Source: Sulfurimonas sp. (GTDB lineage Bacteria > Campylobacterota > Campylobacteria > Campylobacterales > Sulfurimonadaceae). Taken from it: a DNA stretch of 64,000 bases. Shown piece after piece: positions 18,268 to 28,376 of this stretch. Numbering within the stretch: position 1 is the stretch's first letter; every line of letters starts with the position of its first letter. The notes under the pieces were generated by a model. That model had not been told where the DNA came from, made no database searches, and saw only the letters and a list, made by a program, of their open reading frames with translations. The DNA lies in the NCBI GenBank assembly GCA_030949945.1, contig JAUZRZ010000060.1, positions 1 through 64,000 on the forward strand, written 5' to 3'. The position numbers and the translations under genes were made by a program.

Positions 18268-19923
18268 TTACTTGAATTTGTCTTTGATTAAGTCACCTAA
18301 AGAGTGTGACTCAGTATCATTAATCTCTTCAAGCATTGCTTGATTTTTTATGTAGTCTAGTTTTTTAACAGATAAACGGATACGATCACGTTTAGTATCT
18401 ATATTAGCGATAGCAGCTTCTATCTCTTGACCAGCTTCTAACTCTTCTTTTACAAGTGGAGTTAAATCTTCATCACGGATAAGAGCATCTACACCATCTT
18501 CTAAAGATACAAATACACCAAAGTCTTTAATGTCACGGATAGTTCCAGTAACAACAGAGTTCACTTTATGAGTAAGAGCAAATTTATCAATAGGAGACTC
18601 TAAAAGAGTTTTTCTATTTAAAGATATTTTTTGATCTTCTGCATTAATTTTAGCAATTTTAACTTCAATCTCTTCACCAGATTTTAAAACTTCTTTTGCT
18701 TTTGTGTTTTTATCCCAAGAGATATCTTGGTTATGTAATAGACCTTCAACACCAGAGATGCGAACGAATGCACCAAAATCAGCAAGTGAAGTAATAGTTC
18801 CAGTAACGATGTCACCTTCGTTATAGTTCTTTAAAAACTCATCAAATGGTTTTGGTAAAAGTTTTTTAAGTGAAACACGAAGTTTATGTGTATCTGAGTT
18901 AATTTCAATAACTTCAACATCAATCTCTTCACCAACAGTTAAATAATCATTAGGATTTTTAACATTTTTATTCCAAGAAATTTCAGAAATATGTAAGAAA
19001 CCTTCAATATCATTTCCAAGGTCAACAAATACACCATATGCTTCAATGTTTGAAACAGTAACTGTAATAGTATCACCTTCGTCTAACTCAGACTCAACTT
19101 CAGCCCATGGATCAGGAAGAACCGCTTTGATTGAAAGAGATAAATGACGTTTGTCTTTATCGTAAGAAATAGCCTTAACAGTTACTGTATCACCCTCTGC
19201 ATAGAGTTTTGATGGATTAACTGGACCTTTATAAGAAATCTCATTGTAATGAACAAGACCATCAACACCACCAACATCAACAAACATACCATATGATGTG
19301 ATTTTTTTGATAGTACCTTCAACAATAACATCTTCTGCCATAAGTTGATCAATAATCTCTTTCTTTTTCTTTCTCTCTTCGTTAAAAAGTTTTCTACGAG
19401 AAACAATAATTGAGTTCTCTGCAGCATCAACTTTAACAACTTGAGCTTTGATCTTACGACCAACAACTTCATCTGTGTCTTTAAACGCAGCTAAAGAACG
19501 TGGCATAAAGAAAGAAACTGCATCAGCTTCCACTACATAACCACCACGGTTTTTCTTTGTAATGATACCTTCAATAACAGTATCTTCAAAGTCATCTTTG
19601 TGTAGCTCAATAAACTCAATAGTTTTTTCTTGCTCTAAAACTTTCGTATAAGAAATCTTAGGACGTTCATTATAGTAACCCATTTGCATTACTTTAATCT
19701 TATCACCACAAGCAAACTTAAGTTCACCATTTTCATCACGGATTTCGTCAAGGCTTAAAATACCCTCTAACTTATCACCAACACCTACTAATGCTCTGTT
19801 GTCTTCTTCTTGAATCTCAACAATTTCGCCTTCTACTATACGGCTAGTCTCTTGCTTTTTTTCACTTTCTGCAAACATCGCTGCAAAATTTTCTTCATCT
19901 AATAATTCGTTATCGAACGCCAT
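18268..19923 (-). CDS. rpsA: 30S ribosomal protein S1
   Basis: S1 brings mRNA to the 30S subunit. The 551-residue protein contains six S1/OB repeats, seen as recurring G.V..I..YG.FVDVGG.DGL.H..EISW-type blocks at about residues 30, 115, 198, 283, 370 and 455. The two N-terminal repeats are degenerate, as is usual because they bind the ribosome rather than RNA. The N-terminus is acidic (NELLDEENFAAMFAESEKK). It is followed after ten bases by the hypothetical gene and preceded by a 130-bp gap that holds repeat copy 3. Confidence 0.95.
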   Translation of the reverse strand: MAFDNELLDEENFAAMFAESEKKQETSRIVEGEIVEIQEEDNRALVGVGDKLEGILSLDEIRDENGELKFACGDKIKVMQMGYYNERPKISYTKVLEQEKTIEFIELHKDDFEDTVIEGIITKKNRGGYVVEADAVSFFMPRSLAAFKDTDEVVGRKIKAQVVKVDAAENSIIVSRRKLFNEERKKKKEIIDQLMAEDVIVEGTIKKITSYGMFVDVGGVDGLVHYNEISYKGPVNPSKLYAEGDTVTVKAISYDKDKRHLSLSIKAVLPDPWAEVESELDEGDTITVTVSNIEAYGVFVDLGNDIEGFLHISEISWNKNVKNPNDYLTVGEEIDVEVIEINSDTHKLRVSLKKLLPKPFDEFLKNYNEGDIVTGTITSLADFGAFVRISGVEGLLHNQDISWDKNTKAKEVLKSGEEIEVKIAKINAEDQKISLNRKTLLESPIDKFALTHKVNSVVTGTIRDIKDFGVFVSLEDGVDALIRDEDLTPLVKEELEAGQEIEAAIANIDTKRDRIRLSVKKLDYIKNQAMLEEINDTESHSLGDLIKDKFK

Positions 19924-19994
19924 TATCTATCCTCTGTTACATAAAAATTGTCGTGATTATACCCAATTTTAAATTATAAAGCTATTATAATTAG

Positions 19995-20056
19995 TGACAT
20001 TACGGACTAAAGCCCTATGCTAGTTAAAGGGTTTTTGCTTATAGTCCGTAATATCA
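19995..20056. repeat. palindromic dispersed repeat, copy 3 (62 bp), supplies the ispH stop codon
   Basis: The ends TGACATTACGGAC and the complement of TGATATTACGGAC match copies 1 and 2, while the interior is shortened to one long hairpin (GGACTAAAGC paired with GCTTATAGTCC). The right end reaches 20056, so the terminal TGA of the repeat is read as the stop codon of ispH on the minus strand. This suggests insertion into, or capture by, the 3' end of ispH. Confidence 0.7.
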
Positions 20057-20889
20057 GTTATTAGCAATCTTTTGGATGCTATTGATAACATTTTGAATAA
20101 TCCAGTCAGGTGTTGATGCTCCTGCACTTAATCCACAGAATTTTTTTCCAACAAACCAATCTTTTTGAAGTTCATTTTCATCTTCAATATGATAACTATT
20201 TGAACAATTTTCTTTAGCTATACTATAAAGTTCTTTTGTGTTTGAAGAGTTTTTTCCACCTATTACAAGCATTACATCAGCATTTTTTAGATATTTTATC
20301 TACTGCATCTTGATTTTCAAAAGTGGCATTACATATAGTATTAAAAACTCTCACCTCTTTATATCTTGGAATAAGATATGTAGCAATCGCCATATAGTCT
20401 TCAACTTTTCTTGTTGTTTGTGCTACAAGTGCAATTTTTTCTTTTAGTTTTAACTTTTTCACTTCATCCACTGATGTTACAACTATCGCACCATTGGTTG
20501 CATAAGACTTCACACCTTTTATCTCAGGATGATTCTCATCTCCAAATATAACAACATCATAACCATCTTCACTCATCTCTTGACATATCTCTTGTGGTTT
20601 AGTCACATAAGGACAGGTTGCATCAACAACATCTACACCATTTCTCCTTCAACTGTGCTAGTTCTTTTTTGATAATTCCATGAGTACGTACTATAGCTTT
20701 TTGTCCTGCTTTAAAAGTAGTAAAGTCATCTACTAAACCTACCTTAAAATCCTTATCTAAACGAGCTATCTCTTTAGAGTTATGAATAAGAGGTCCATAA
20801 GTAGAAGCATTTACATTCTCTTCTGCTATTTTTATCGCACGTTTGACACCAAAACAAAAACCATAATTTTCTGCAAGTTCTATTTTCAT
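20054..20889 (-). CDS. ispH: 4-hydroxy-3-methylbut-2-enyl diphosphate reductase (two frame breaks)
   Basis: IspH is the last enzyme of the MEP isoprenoid pathway and holds a [4Fe-4S] cluster. The three cluster cysteines are visible: NYGFCFGVKRAI near residue 12, the ATCPYV segment near 96 and NTICNATFENQ near 193. Family motifs IVRTHG and GLSAGASTPDW are present. Extra bases near 20641 (AAATGG for AAAGG) and in an A-run near 20283 divide it into three frames. As the pathway is essential, an intact gene is expected. It overlaps the start of aroA by four bases. Confidence 0.9.
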
Positions 20890-22166
20890 GAGAGTTTTAC
20901 CTTTGTAATCTTTTGTAAAATTGTAAAAAAGTTTGGAAAAGAGGTGTTAATACACTCTAAATCTGTCACTTCCATACCACATTTTAAACCAGCTATAATA
21001 AAGCTCATAGCAATTCTATGATCTCCATCACTATCAATAAGAGCAGATTTAAGCTCTCCCCCTACTATCTTGTAACCATCTTTGTACTCATCTACTTCAA
21101 TGCTACAAGCTCGAAGTCCCTCTACAACTGTAGAAATTCTATCAGACTCTTTGACACGAAGTTCCTCTGCATTTTTTACTAGTGACTCACCACTTGCACA
21201 AGCCATTGCGATACTTAATGCTGGGAGTTCATCTATTAGCCAAGAGATATTATCTTCAACTACAATAGCATGCAGTGGAGCATACTTTACGCTTATATTA
21301 CCAATAGGTTCATATCTATTATCAGTAGTTTCATAAGATATATCTGCACCCATTCTCTCTAATGCCTTAAATGCTTCTATTCGAGTAGGATTAAGAGTAA
21401 CACCCTCTAAAATAATATTTGATTCAGGTGTAATAGCAGCTGCAACTGCAAAGAAAAATGCTGATGAGGGGTCAGCCGGTACACGAATAGTTAGAGGATT
21501 AAGTAGCTCTGTCATTGGAGTAATAGTAGTTTTCAAGCCATTTACTTCAATATTCGCCCCCATACCTTTTAACATACGTTCTGTATGATCACGAGAGAGT
21601 TCAGGTTCTGTATATGTACAAATCCCATCAGCATGCAGAGCTGCTAAAATCATACATGACTTTACTTGAGCCGAAGCTATTTTTGATTCATACTCAAATG
21701 CTTTAAGTGAAGCTCCACGAATTGAGAGTGGAGCTAAATCACCCTCCTCTCTTCCATCAAGTTTTGCACCAATACTTAGCAGTGGTGCTGTCACTCTCTT
21801 CATTGGGCGAGATCTTAGATACTTATCTCCCGTGAGAACAAAATGTCCATTTGCTGAACTCAAAAGTCCACAAAAAAGACGCATTCCCGTACCTGAATTT
21901 CCACAATCAAGTATTTCAAAACTCTCCTGTATTCCATCACTAGAAATTTTGATGATTTTACCATCATCTTCTATCTTAGCACCAAGATTTTTTACTATTT
22001 CTAAAGAGTTCATCGTATCTTCAGCCCGTAAAAAGTTCTCTATTGTACTTTGACCTTTAGCAAGCATCGCAAACATTACACTTCTATGTGAAATAGACTT
22101 ATCTGGTGCTATTTCACTTATCTTTAAAGAGAATGATGAGGCAGGAGATACTAAAACTCTACTCAT
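20886..22166 (-). CDS. aroA: 3-phosphoshikimate 1-carboxyvinyltransferase (EPSP synthase)
   Basis: AroA transfers the enolpyruvyl group of PEP to shikimate 3-phosphate. The 426-residue protein has the substrate loop APDKSISHRSVMFAMLAKG (residues about 20-38), LDCGNSGTGMRLFCGLL (about 85-101), the glyphosate-contact GDKYLRSRPM, LRVKESDRI and the C-terminal DHRIAMSFIIAGL. It overlaps pheT by one base and ispH by four, forming a tight pheS-pheT-aroA-ispH operon. Confidence 0.96.
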   Translation of the reverse strand: MSRVLVSPASSFSLKISEIAPDKSISHRSVMFAMLAKGQSTIENFLRAEDTMNSLEIVKNLGAKIEDDGKIIKISSDGIQESFEILDCGNSGTGMRLFCGLLSSANGHFVLTGDKYLRSRPMKRVTAPLLSIGAKLDGREEGDLAPLSIRGASLKAFEYESKIASAQVKSCMILAALHADGICTYTEPELSRDHTERMLKGMGANIEVNGLKTTITPMTELLNPLTIRVPADPSSAFFFAVAAAITPESNIILEGVTLNPTRIEAFKALERMGADISYETTDNRYEPIGNISVKYAPLHAIVVEDNISWLIDELPALSIAMACASGESLVKNAEELRVKESDRISTVVEGLRACSIEVDEYKDGYKIVGGELKSALIDSDGDHRIAMSFIIAGLKCGMEVTDLECINTSFPNFFTILQKITKVKLS

Positions 22167-24499
22167 TATCTAAGACCTATACCTAGTTCACTTTTGAGTG
22201 CTACTAAAATATTATCCATAGCAGATGTAATATCCTCTTCTTCTAATGTTTTTTCATTAGACTGAAGAACAAAACGCAGGCTCAGACTCATATTTTCACC
22301 AAGTTCTTCATCGCTATACTTATCTACGGGATAAAAACGGATAAGATTTTGTATATTTGCTTGAGCAATAACTGATTTTACTTTTTCATAACTCATATCT
22401 TGAGGCATAATAATACTCAAGTCCCTAAATGAAGCCTGATACTTAGAGGTTTTGTGTGCAACTTTAAGTCCATATGGAATTTGAGAAAAATCAAGTTCAC
22501 ACATAAAAGTAACATCCAAATCATAATCTTTTTCAACATTTGGATGTACTCTAAAAAGTTCTCCAACTTTTTTATTATCTATCAGAATTTCTGCTGTTTG
22601 ATAATCATGAGAAAGAGAGTGCTCAGTTTTAAACTCACGAAGTTCAAGTGAGCCAATAACATCAGAAATTTTTTGTACAAAATAAGCAAAGTCAACCTTA
22701 GAAGGTTTTCCTGCATTTGAAAGGCTCTCGCCCTCTTTATCTCCACTAAAAATAAATGCCATCTTATAAGACTCATCACGATCAGGAGTAAACACAGAAC
22801 CTATCTCAAAAAGCCTAACAGAAGAGTATCCATTTTTAACATTATTTGAGGCTGCCTTTAAAAGACCTGTTAAGAGTGTTGGTCTCAGGGTGTCTAGTGT
22901 TTGAACTATTGGGTTTAAAAGTTCTAGCTCTTTTTTTGTTGTAGCAAAACCATATTTATTTAAAGTTTTTTTCTCATCAAAAACAAAATGTAGTGCTTCA
23001 AAAAACCCACTTTGAGCCCCACGGTGTCTAAATATAGAACGTTTTTTATACTCAAAATAGTTATCTTCCAAACGATTATCTTCGGTTAAGATGAATGGTT
23101 TTGATGGAATATTATCTATGCCCACCATACGAACTATCTCTTCTACAATATCTTGTTTATTAACAATATCATGACGGAATTGAGGTACATTTATAACAAA
23201 TTTATCTGTAGATGATTTTGATGTATTAAAGCCAAGATTTTTAAGAATCTTATTTACTACCACTTTATCTATCTCTGCACCAATAATCTCATCTATCTCT
23301 TGTTTTGTAATACTAACAATTTTTTCATTATACGTATTGCAAAGTTCTATTCTTCCACCAAAAGTAGATGATTTAGAACTTGATTCTATCAAATCTATAC
23401 AGTAAGCAAGTCCCGCTTCAAGTTCTGGTTCTGAACCACGTGAAGTTTTATAGAAAAAAGGACCTGATTCTATTTTTGATTCTGACATCTTTTTACTGAT
23501 AATATCAGGTGCAATATAAGATGCTTCTAAAAGAATAGTTCCCTCATTTTTCTTAGGTTTTGAGACCTCTTTTTGTACTATTCCAACTATAGAAGCGATC
23601 TCTTTACCTTTAATCACAGCATAACCATTTTCATCTTCACTCAGTATAACTTGAGCAATTTCTCCCTCATCTCCACTGCAGAAAAATTCATGTTCATAAG
23701 CTCTTAAAATAACACCTGTACTATGTGTTACATACAGTAGCATCTCTTCAACTTTAGATTTTCTCTCTTCTTCAATTTGAGCAAGTCTTAGTCTAATTAA
23801 AGTTGGTACATTTAACTCATTTAACTCAAGTGCTTTATAACTCAGGTTCACATTTAAATCTTTTTCATGAGAAAGTCCAAAAACTCTACCGATACCGCGC
23901 TTGTCATCATTGTCTGTAACCGTATATTCTTTAATTGGTCTATCAAATGCAGCACTAAGATCACGAGCAACACCACGAATACTTAAACAATCACCACGAT
24001 TTGCTGTTAATTCAATCTCTATTAAGTCATCATTAAAAAGTGGGTTTGAGCTTACTTCATCACCAAGTTTACATGCACCCATACTCTCATCAATCTCTAA
24101 GATACCTTTACCAATATCAGCAAGACCTAGCTCGCTAGCCGCACAAATCATACCATCAGAATCAACACCACGAAGTTTCACAGGTTTAATGACAAGTCCG
24201 CTTGGCATTACAGCACCTAGAGTTGCAACTGCCACAGTAAGTCCAGCTCTAACATTAGCAGCACCACAAACAATTTGGCGAATAGATGAACCAATATCTA
24301 CTTGACAAACATTTAGCTTATCTGCATCAGGATGTTTTTCACACTCTAAAACTTTAGCAAATACTATTTTTTTTGGTACACGATACTCTTGTATTCTATC
24401 CACTTCTAAACCGATACTGTTAAAAGTTTTAGCTATTTCCTCTGTAGATATTCCACTAAGATCTATCCACTCATTTAACCAAGATCTTGTAACTATCAT
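22166..24499 (-). CDS. pheT: phenylalanine-tRNA ligase beta subunit
   Basis: The 777-residue beta subunit pairs with PheS in the (alpha-beta)2 enzyme. It has the tRNA-binding EMAP-like domain ([18 protein letters not shown], about 53-70), the B3/B4 editing domain region, the DNA-binding-like B5 domain ([18 protein letters not shown]) and the C-terminal ferredoxin-fold anticodon-binding domain beginning [14 protein letters not shown]. Length is standard. Start and end overlap pheS and aroA by four and one bases. Confidence 0.96.
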   Translation of the reverse strand: MIVTRSWLNEWIDLSGISTEEIAKTFNSIGLEVDRIQEYRVPKKIVFAKVLECEKHPDADKLNVCQVDIGSSIRQIVCGAANVRAGLTVAVATLGAVMPSGLVIKPVKLRGVDSDGMICAASELGLADIGKGILEIDESMGACKLGDEVSSNPLFNDDLIEIELTANRGDCLSIRGVARDLSAAFDRPIKEYTVTDNDDKRGIGRVFGLSHEKDLNVNLSYKALELNELNVPTLIRLRLAQIEEERKSKVEEMLLYVTHSTGVILRAYEHEFFCSGDEGEIAQVILSEDENGYAVIKGKEIASIVGIVQKEVSKPKKNEGTILLEASYIAPDIISKKMSESKIESGPFFYKTSRGSEPELEAGLAYCIDLIESSSKSSTFGGRIELCNTYNEKIVSITKQEIDEIIGAEIDKVVVNKILKNLGFNTSKSSTDKFVINVPQFRHDIVNKQDIVEEIVRMVGIDNIPSKPFILTEDNRLEDNYFEYKKRSIFRHRGAQSGFFEALHFVFDEKKTLNKYGFATTKKELELLNPIVQTLDTLRPTLLTGLLKAASNNVKNGYSSVRLFEIGSVFTPDRDESYKMAFIFSGDKEGESLSNAGKPSKVDFAYFVQKISDVIGSLELREFKTEHSLSHDYQTAEILIDNKKVGELFRVHPNVEKDYDLDVTFMCELDFSQIPYGLKVAHKTSKYQASFRDLSIIMPQDMSYEKVKSVIAQANIQNLIRFYPVDKYSDEELGENMSLSLRFVLQSNEKTLEEEDITSAMDNILVALKSELGIGLR

Positions 24500-25506
24500 T
24501 GAAATTGCTCCAGTAATTTAATATCGCCCTCAAAAAGTGAACGAAGGTCTCCTATTTTGTGAATAAGCATAGCAAAACGCTCAACACCAAGTCCAAAAGC
24601 ATAACCACTCACATCTTTATAATTTACAGCTTCAAAAACATTAGGATCAACTATTCCACATCCTAGTACTTCTAACCAACCAGTATGTGAACAGACACGA
24701 CAACCCTCACCCTTACAAAAAACACAGCTAATATCTACTTCAGCAGATGGCTCTGTAAAAGGGAAAAATGAAGGGCGAAAGCATACCTCTACTTCACCAA
24801 ACATATACTTTAAAAAATCTTCTAAAATAAACTTCAAGTTTGCAAAAGATACAGTTCCCTCTTTATCTACTAAAAGACCTTCTACTTGATGAAACATAGG
24901 TGTATGTGTGATGTCATAATCACGACGAAACACTGCACCCGGTGCAATCATACGGATAGGTGGTTTAGTAGACATCATTGTTCTAATTTGAACAGGAGAT
25001 GTATGTGTACGAAGCATCATTTCATCTTTAAAGTAAAATGTATCTTGCATGTCGCGTGCTGGATGGTACTTAGGAAGATTAAGTGCCTCAAAATTGTGAA
25101 AATCATCTTCAACAATTTGACCCGTTTTTACAGCGAAGTTCATAGATGAAAAATACTCTACAATTCTATCCATAGTTTCCATAACAGGATGTAGAGCCCC
25201 TGCTTCACTTGAAGAAGAAAACAGAGAAACATCAATAGCTTCAGCCTTCATAGCTACTTGAAGTGCTTGTGTCTGTAACATTATCTTTTTGGCTGTAAAT
25301 TCATTCATAAGAGAAGCTTTATGAGTGTTTAACTCTTTAGCTAACTTCCCTTTTTCTTGACCAGAAAGGTCTTTCATTTTTGCGAATTCTGCGGCTAATA
25401 TGCCTTTTTTACCGAATACTGCAATGCGAATCTCTTCGAGAGTTTCAACACTTGAAGCATCGTTTATTTTATCGTACCACTCTTTCAATATAGAGTCTCC
25501 ATACAT
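24496..25506 (-). CDS. pheS: phenylalanine-tRNA ligase alpha subunit
   Basis: The 336-residue catalytic subunit has an N-terminal coiled coil (about 20-90), class II motif 2 ([19 protein letters not shown], about 190-208) and motif 3 ([19 protein letters not shown]). A Cys-rich loop [17 protein letters not shown] precedes motif 3, a feature of bacterial PheS of this type. It heads the operon pheS-pheT-aroA-ispH and is divergent from the HIT gene across a 103-bp AT-rich intergenic region. Confidence 0.96.
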   Translation of the reverse strand: MYGDSILKEWYDKINDASSVETLEEIRIAVFGKKGILAAEFAKMKDLSGQEKGKLAKELNTHKASLMNEFTAKKIMLQTQALQVAMKAEAIDVSLFSSSSEAGALHPVMETMDRIVEYFSSMNFAVKTGQIVEDDFHNFEALNLPKYHPARDMQDTFYFKDEMMLRTHTSPVQIRTMMSTKPPIRMIAPGAVFRRDYDITHTPMFHQVEGLLVDKEGTVSFANLKFILEDFLKYMFGEVEVCFRPSFFPFTEPSAEVDISCVFCKGEGCRVCSHTGWLEVLGCGIVDPNVFEAVNYKDVSGYAFGLGVERFAMLIHKIGDLRSLFEGDIKLLEQFQ

Positions 25507-25609
25507 ATATAAATTTTAGATATTATATTTAATTTTTGCTAATAAAGAGCTTCATTTACTATTACTTGTGCTACAATAAGTCATACTTAAAAATAAAGGA
25601 ATTAACACC

Positions 25610-25966
25610 ATGTGTCTATTTTGTAAAATAATTAATAAAGAAATCCCCTCAAATATTATCGCCGAAAATGATGATTTTTTAGCCTTTCATGATATTAATC
25701 CAAAAGCACCCGTTCATATTTTAGCAATACCAAAAAAACATGTTGATAGTTTTATAGAAGTTTCACCCCAAACGATGAGTTCAATGACAAGTTTTATACA
25801 AGAGATAACCAAAGAAGTTGGTATTGACAAAACAGGTTATAGAGTTATCACAAATATAGGGGATGATGGTGGACAAGAGGTCAAACATTTACACTTTCAC
25901 ATACTTGGTGGAGCAAAACTAAAATGGGGACATTTTAATGACTCTGACCCCAAAAATAATTTATAA
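25610..25966 (+). CDS. HIT (histidine triad) family protein
   Basis: This 118-residue purine-nucleotide-binding hydrolase of the HinT type carries the triad HLHFHILGG (about residues 94-102). Two Cys near the start (CLFCKI, residues 2-5) match the usual zinc-binding pair, with His positions later in the protein. The start follows an AAAGGA ribosome site, and a TACAAT -10 element lies about 35 bases upstream of the ATG. Substrate is likely an adenosine phosphoramidate or acyl-AMP. Confidence 0.92.
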   Translation: MCLFCKIINKEIPSNIIAENDDFLAFHDINPKAPVHILAIPKKHVDSFIEVSPQTMSSMTSFIQEITKEVGIDKTGYRVITNIGDDGGQEVKHLHFHILGGAKLKWGHFNDSDPKNNL

Positions 25967-25981
25967 GAAGTAGATAAGTGC

Positions 25982-26446
25982 TTAACTTGGGCAAGACTCG
26001 ATTTCACCCATATCGATCTTGCTTCCCTCACCTGATATAACTTTTTCATTCTCACGAATAAGCTTACCGTTATGTGTGATGCTGTAAGAGATAGCCGTAG
26101 TATCACGGATAGTATTAAGTGTTGAGCAGTATGTCTCAATAGATGCCATAACCCATCTAGCAGCCATAGTATCATCTGCATCTGAGTTAAAGCTATATGT
26201 TAAATGAAGTGTTTCAAACTTTGCTGGATGTGGCTGGGCTCGAACAACTTCACCTTCGACTACTAAATCAGTTACAGTTTTACCTTGATTTTTAGGCATC
26301 AAAATCAAATCTGTAGCACTACAAGTAATGATACCTGATAAAAAGTACTCTATTGGTGAGATTGTTGGACAATCAATAATAAAACTACCTTTAGCAGTTT
26401 TAGCCTCAAACTTCATTGCATCTTTATGTGTTACTGTTATTTTCAT
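25982..26446 (-). CDS. OsmC family protein
   Basis: The 154-residue protein has the OsmC/Ohr fold pattern: a GIITCSATDLILM helix with the peroxidatic-type Cys (about 36-48), a strand block with VEGEVVRAQPHPAKFETLHLTY shortened in the middle, and a second Cys in IETYCSTLNTI (about 110). Two Cys at these spacings are typical of thiol peroxidases of the family, which reduce organic hydroperoxides. Its ATG overlaps the argH stop by one base, which suggests cotranscription. Confidence 0.85.
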   Translation of the reverse strand: MKITVTHKDAMKFEAKTAKGSFIIDCPTISPIEYFLSGIITCSATDLILMPKNQGKTVTDLVVEGEVVRAQPHPAKFETLHLTYSFNSDADDTMAARWVMASIETYCSTLNTIRDTTAISYSITHNGKLIRENEKVISGEGSKIDMGEIESCPS

Positions 26447-27829
26447 TATTTTTTTCCTAAATATTTTTTAAAATACTCTAACTGCTCTTTTGTTCTCTCA
26501 CTTGCAGTTCCACCCTCAGATGTTCTTGCATTCATTGAGTGACGAAGCCCTAAGTACTCCATTACATCTTCATTTATTCGTTCATCTATCTCTTTAAGGT
26601 ATTTAAAATCCATCTCAGAGAGATCAGTTTTCAACTCTTCACCTTTTGCAACAGCACGACCTGTGATAAAGTGTGCTTCTCGAAAAGGAATATTACATTT
26701 TTCAACTAAATAATCAGCTAAATCAGTTGCACTTAGATGTCCAACTCCACATGCTGACTCCATATTATGAGACTTTACTTCCATAGTTTTAATCGCCTCT
26801 TTTAAAATCTCTAAAGAGATAGTAGCAGTCTCTACAGCATCAAAAACACCCTCTTTATCTTCTTGAGTATCTTTGTTATATGCTAAAGGTAGCCCTTTCA
26901 TTACAGTTAAGAGTCCCATAAGTGAGCCATAAACACGACCAGTTTTTCCACGAAGCAGTTCTGGTACATCAGGATTTTTCTTTTGTGGCATAATGGAACT
27001 TCCTGTTGAATATTCATCACTAAGTTCAACAAAACCAAACTCATAAGAAGACCACATAACAAGCTCTTCGCTTAAACGCGAGATATGCATCATCATTGTT
27101 GAGATATTAAATAAAATCTCTAAGTGCAAAATCTCTATCACTTACAGTATCTAAACAGTTTACACTCACAGAATCAAAACCTAAAAGTTCGGCAGTCATT
27201 CCACGGTCAACATTATGTGGTGTACCAGCGAGTGCTGCACAACCTAATGGAGAAATGTTGTTACGTTTATACGAGTCTTCAAAACGTGCGATGTCGCGTT
27301 TAAACATAGAAAGATATGCACCTAAATGAAAGGCGAAATTTATAGGCTGTGCATGTTGTAGGTGTGTCATACCAGGAATAAGTGTCTGTGTATGTTTATC
27401 TGCTACAACAATAACTTCACTCATTAAAAGTTTAAGTCCCTTAACTATCTCGAGGTTTTGACGAAGTACATAACGTCTAAAATCAACTGCCACTTGATCA
27501 TTACGACTACGAGCAGTATGAAGTTTTTTACCAGCATCACCAATAATAGCAGTTAATCGCTTCTCAATAGCCATATGTAAATCTTCATCACTAATGTTCC
27601 ACTCAAACTCATCAGCTTCGATCTCAGTTCTTACCTGATTTAGTCCATCTGTAATTAAGATTAACTCCTCTGTAGTAAGTATCTCTTGTTTTGCAAGCAT
27701 AGCAGCATGAGCAAGAGAACCCTCTATATCTTCACGATACAGTTTTCTATCGTACATAATAGAAGCATTAAACTCATCTAACAGACTAGAAGCACTCGCA
27801 CTAAAGCGACCTGACCACATTTTATCCAT
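26446..27829 (-). CDS. argH: argininosuccinate lyase (one frame break)
   Basis: ArgH cleaves argininosuccinate to arginine and fumarate. The N-terminus [11 protein letters not shown], the middle [16 protein letters not shown] and [10 protein letters not shown], and the signature [12 protein letters not shown] identify it. The corrected length is about 460 residues, standard for the family. An extra base (T at 27121 on the plus strand, A in CTTAGAG on the coding strand) splits the frame between FAL and [12 protein letters not shown]. It is likely functional if that base is an error. Confidence 0.92.
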
Positions 27830-27948
27830 GTTGGTTTCTCCGATTTTTAAAAGTTTGGTATTTTAGCAAAATAAGGTGATTTTACAAAGCATTAGAAAGA
27901 AATAAAGTAGAGATACTACTTTATTTGAGAGAGGTATAAATTTAGAAC

Positions 27949-28284
27949 TTAGTTACAAGCTGGAACATTTCCACTATCTTTAGCATACTCAACTAAAAAC
28001 TGTTTAAGATGTTTTGATTTTTTAGAATACTTTTTACTTTTAAAATATTTCCATGATTTTTTTGCTTTTTTATTTTTTAAATGGAGTGATGCTAAAGGTT
28101 TACCCTTCTTTTTCATCCACTTTTTCCACTTACGCATTTTATATTCTGCTACAAAACTCTGCCCACTATCATGACACTTAATGCATTTTTTAACAAAAAT
28201 TCTCTGCCCTTTATAAATAGCAGCATTAGCAGTTGAGAGAGAGATAATAGTTAAAGATAGAAAAATCAATAAAAATTTAGTCAT
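27949..28284 (-). CDS. small, very basic periplasmic c-type cytochrome
   Basis: The 111-residue protein has a signal peptide (residues 1-21, ending STANA) and one haem-binding CIKCH (about 34-38). The distal Met ligand could be M48 or M57. The mature part is exceptionally Lys-rich, with clusters such as KKSWKYFKSKKYSKKSKHLKQF. It would be a soluble monohaem electron carrier with strong positive charge, suited to acidic partners or membranes. A C-terminal Cys in VPACN is unusual for a cytochrome. Confidence 0.75.
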   Translation of the reverse strand: MTKFLLIFLSLTIISLSTANAAIYKGQRIFVKKCIKCHDSGQSFVAEYKMRKWKKWMKKKGKPLASLHLKNKKAKKSWKYFKSKKYSKKSKHLKQFLVEYAKDSGNVPACN

Positions 28285-28376
28285 ATGTTCCCTTTTAAAA
28301 TTATAAAACCATATTACATTAGAAATTATTATAAATTCCTTATATTAGTAAATATCACAAAAAAATTATAAGAAAA

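Noticed and set aside
20054..20889. ispH, argH, truD, hypD, hypE and others as true pseudogenes
   Set aside because: All motifs remain intact across frames, several are essential or single copy, and single-base indels in homopolymers or repeated contexts fit consensus errors better.
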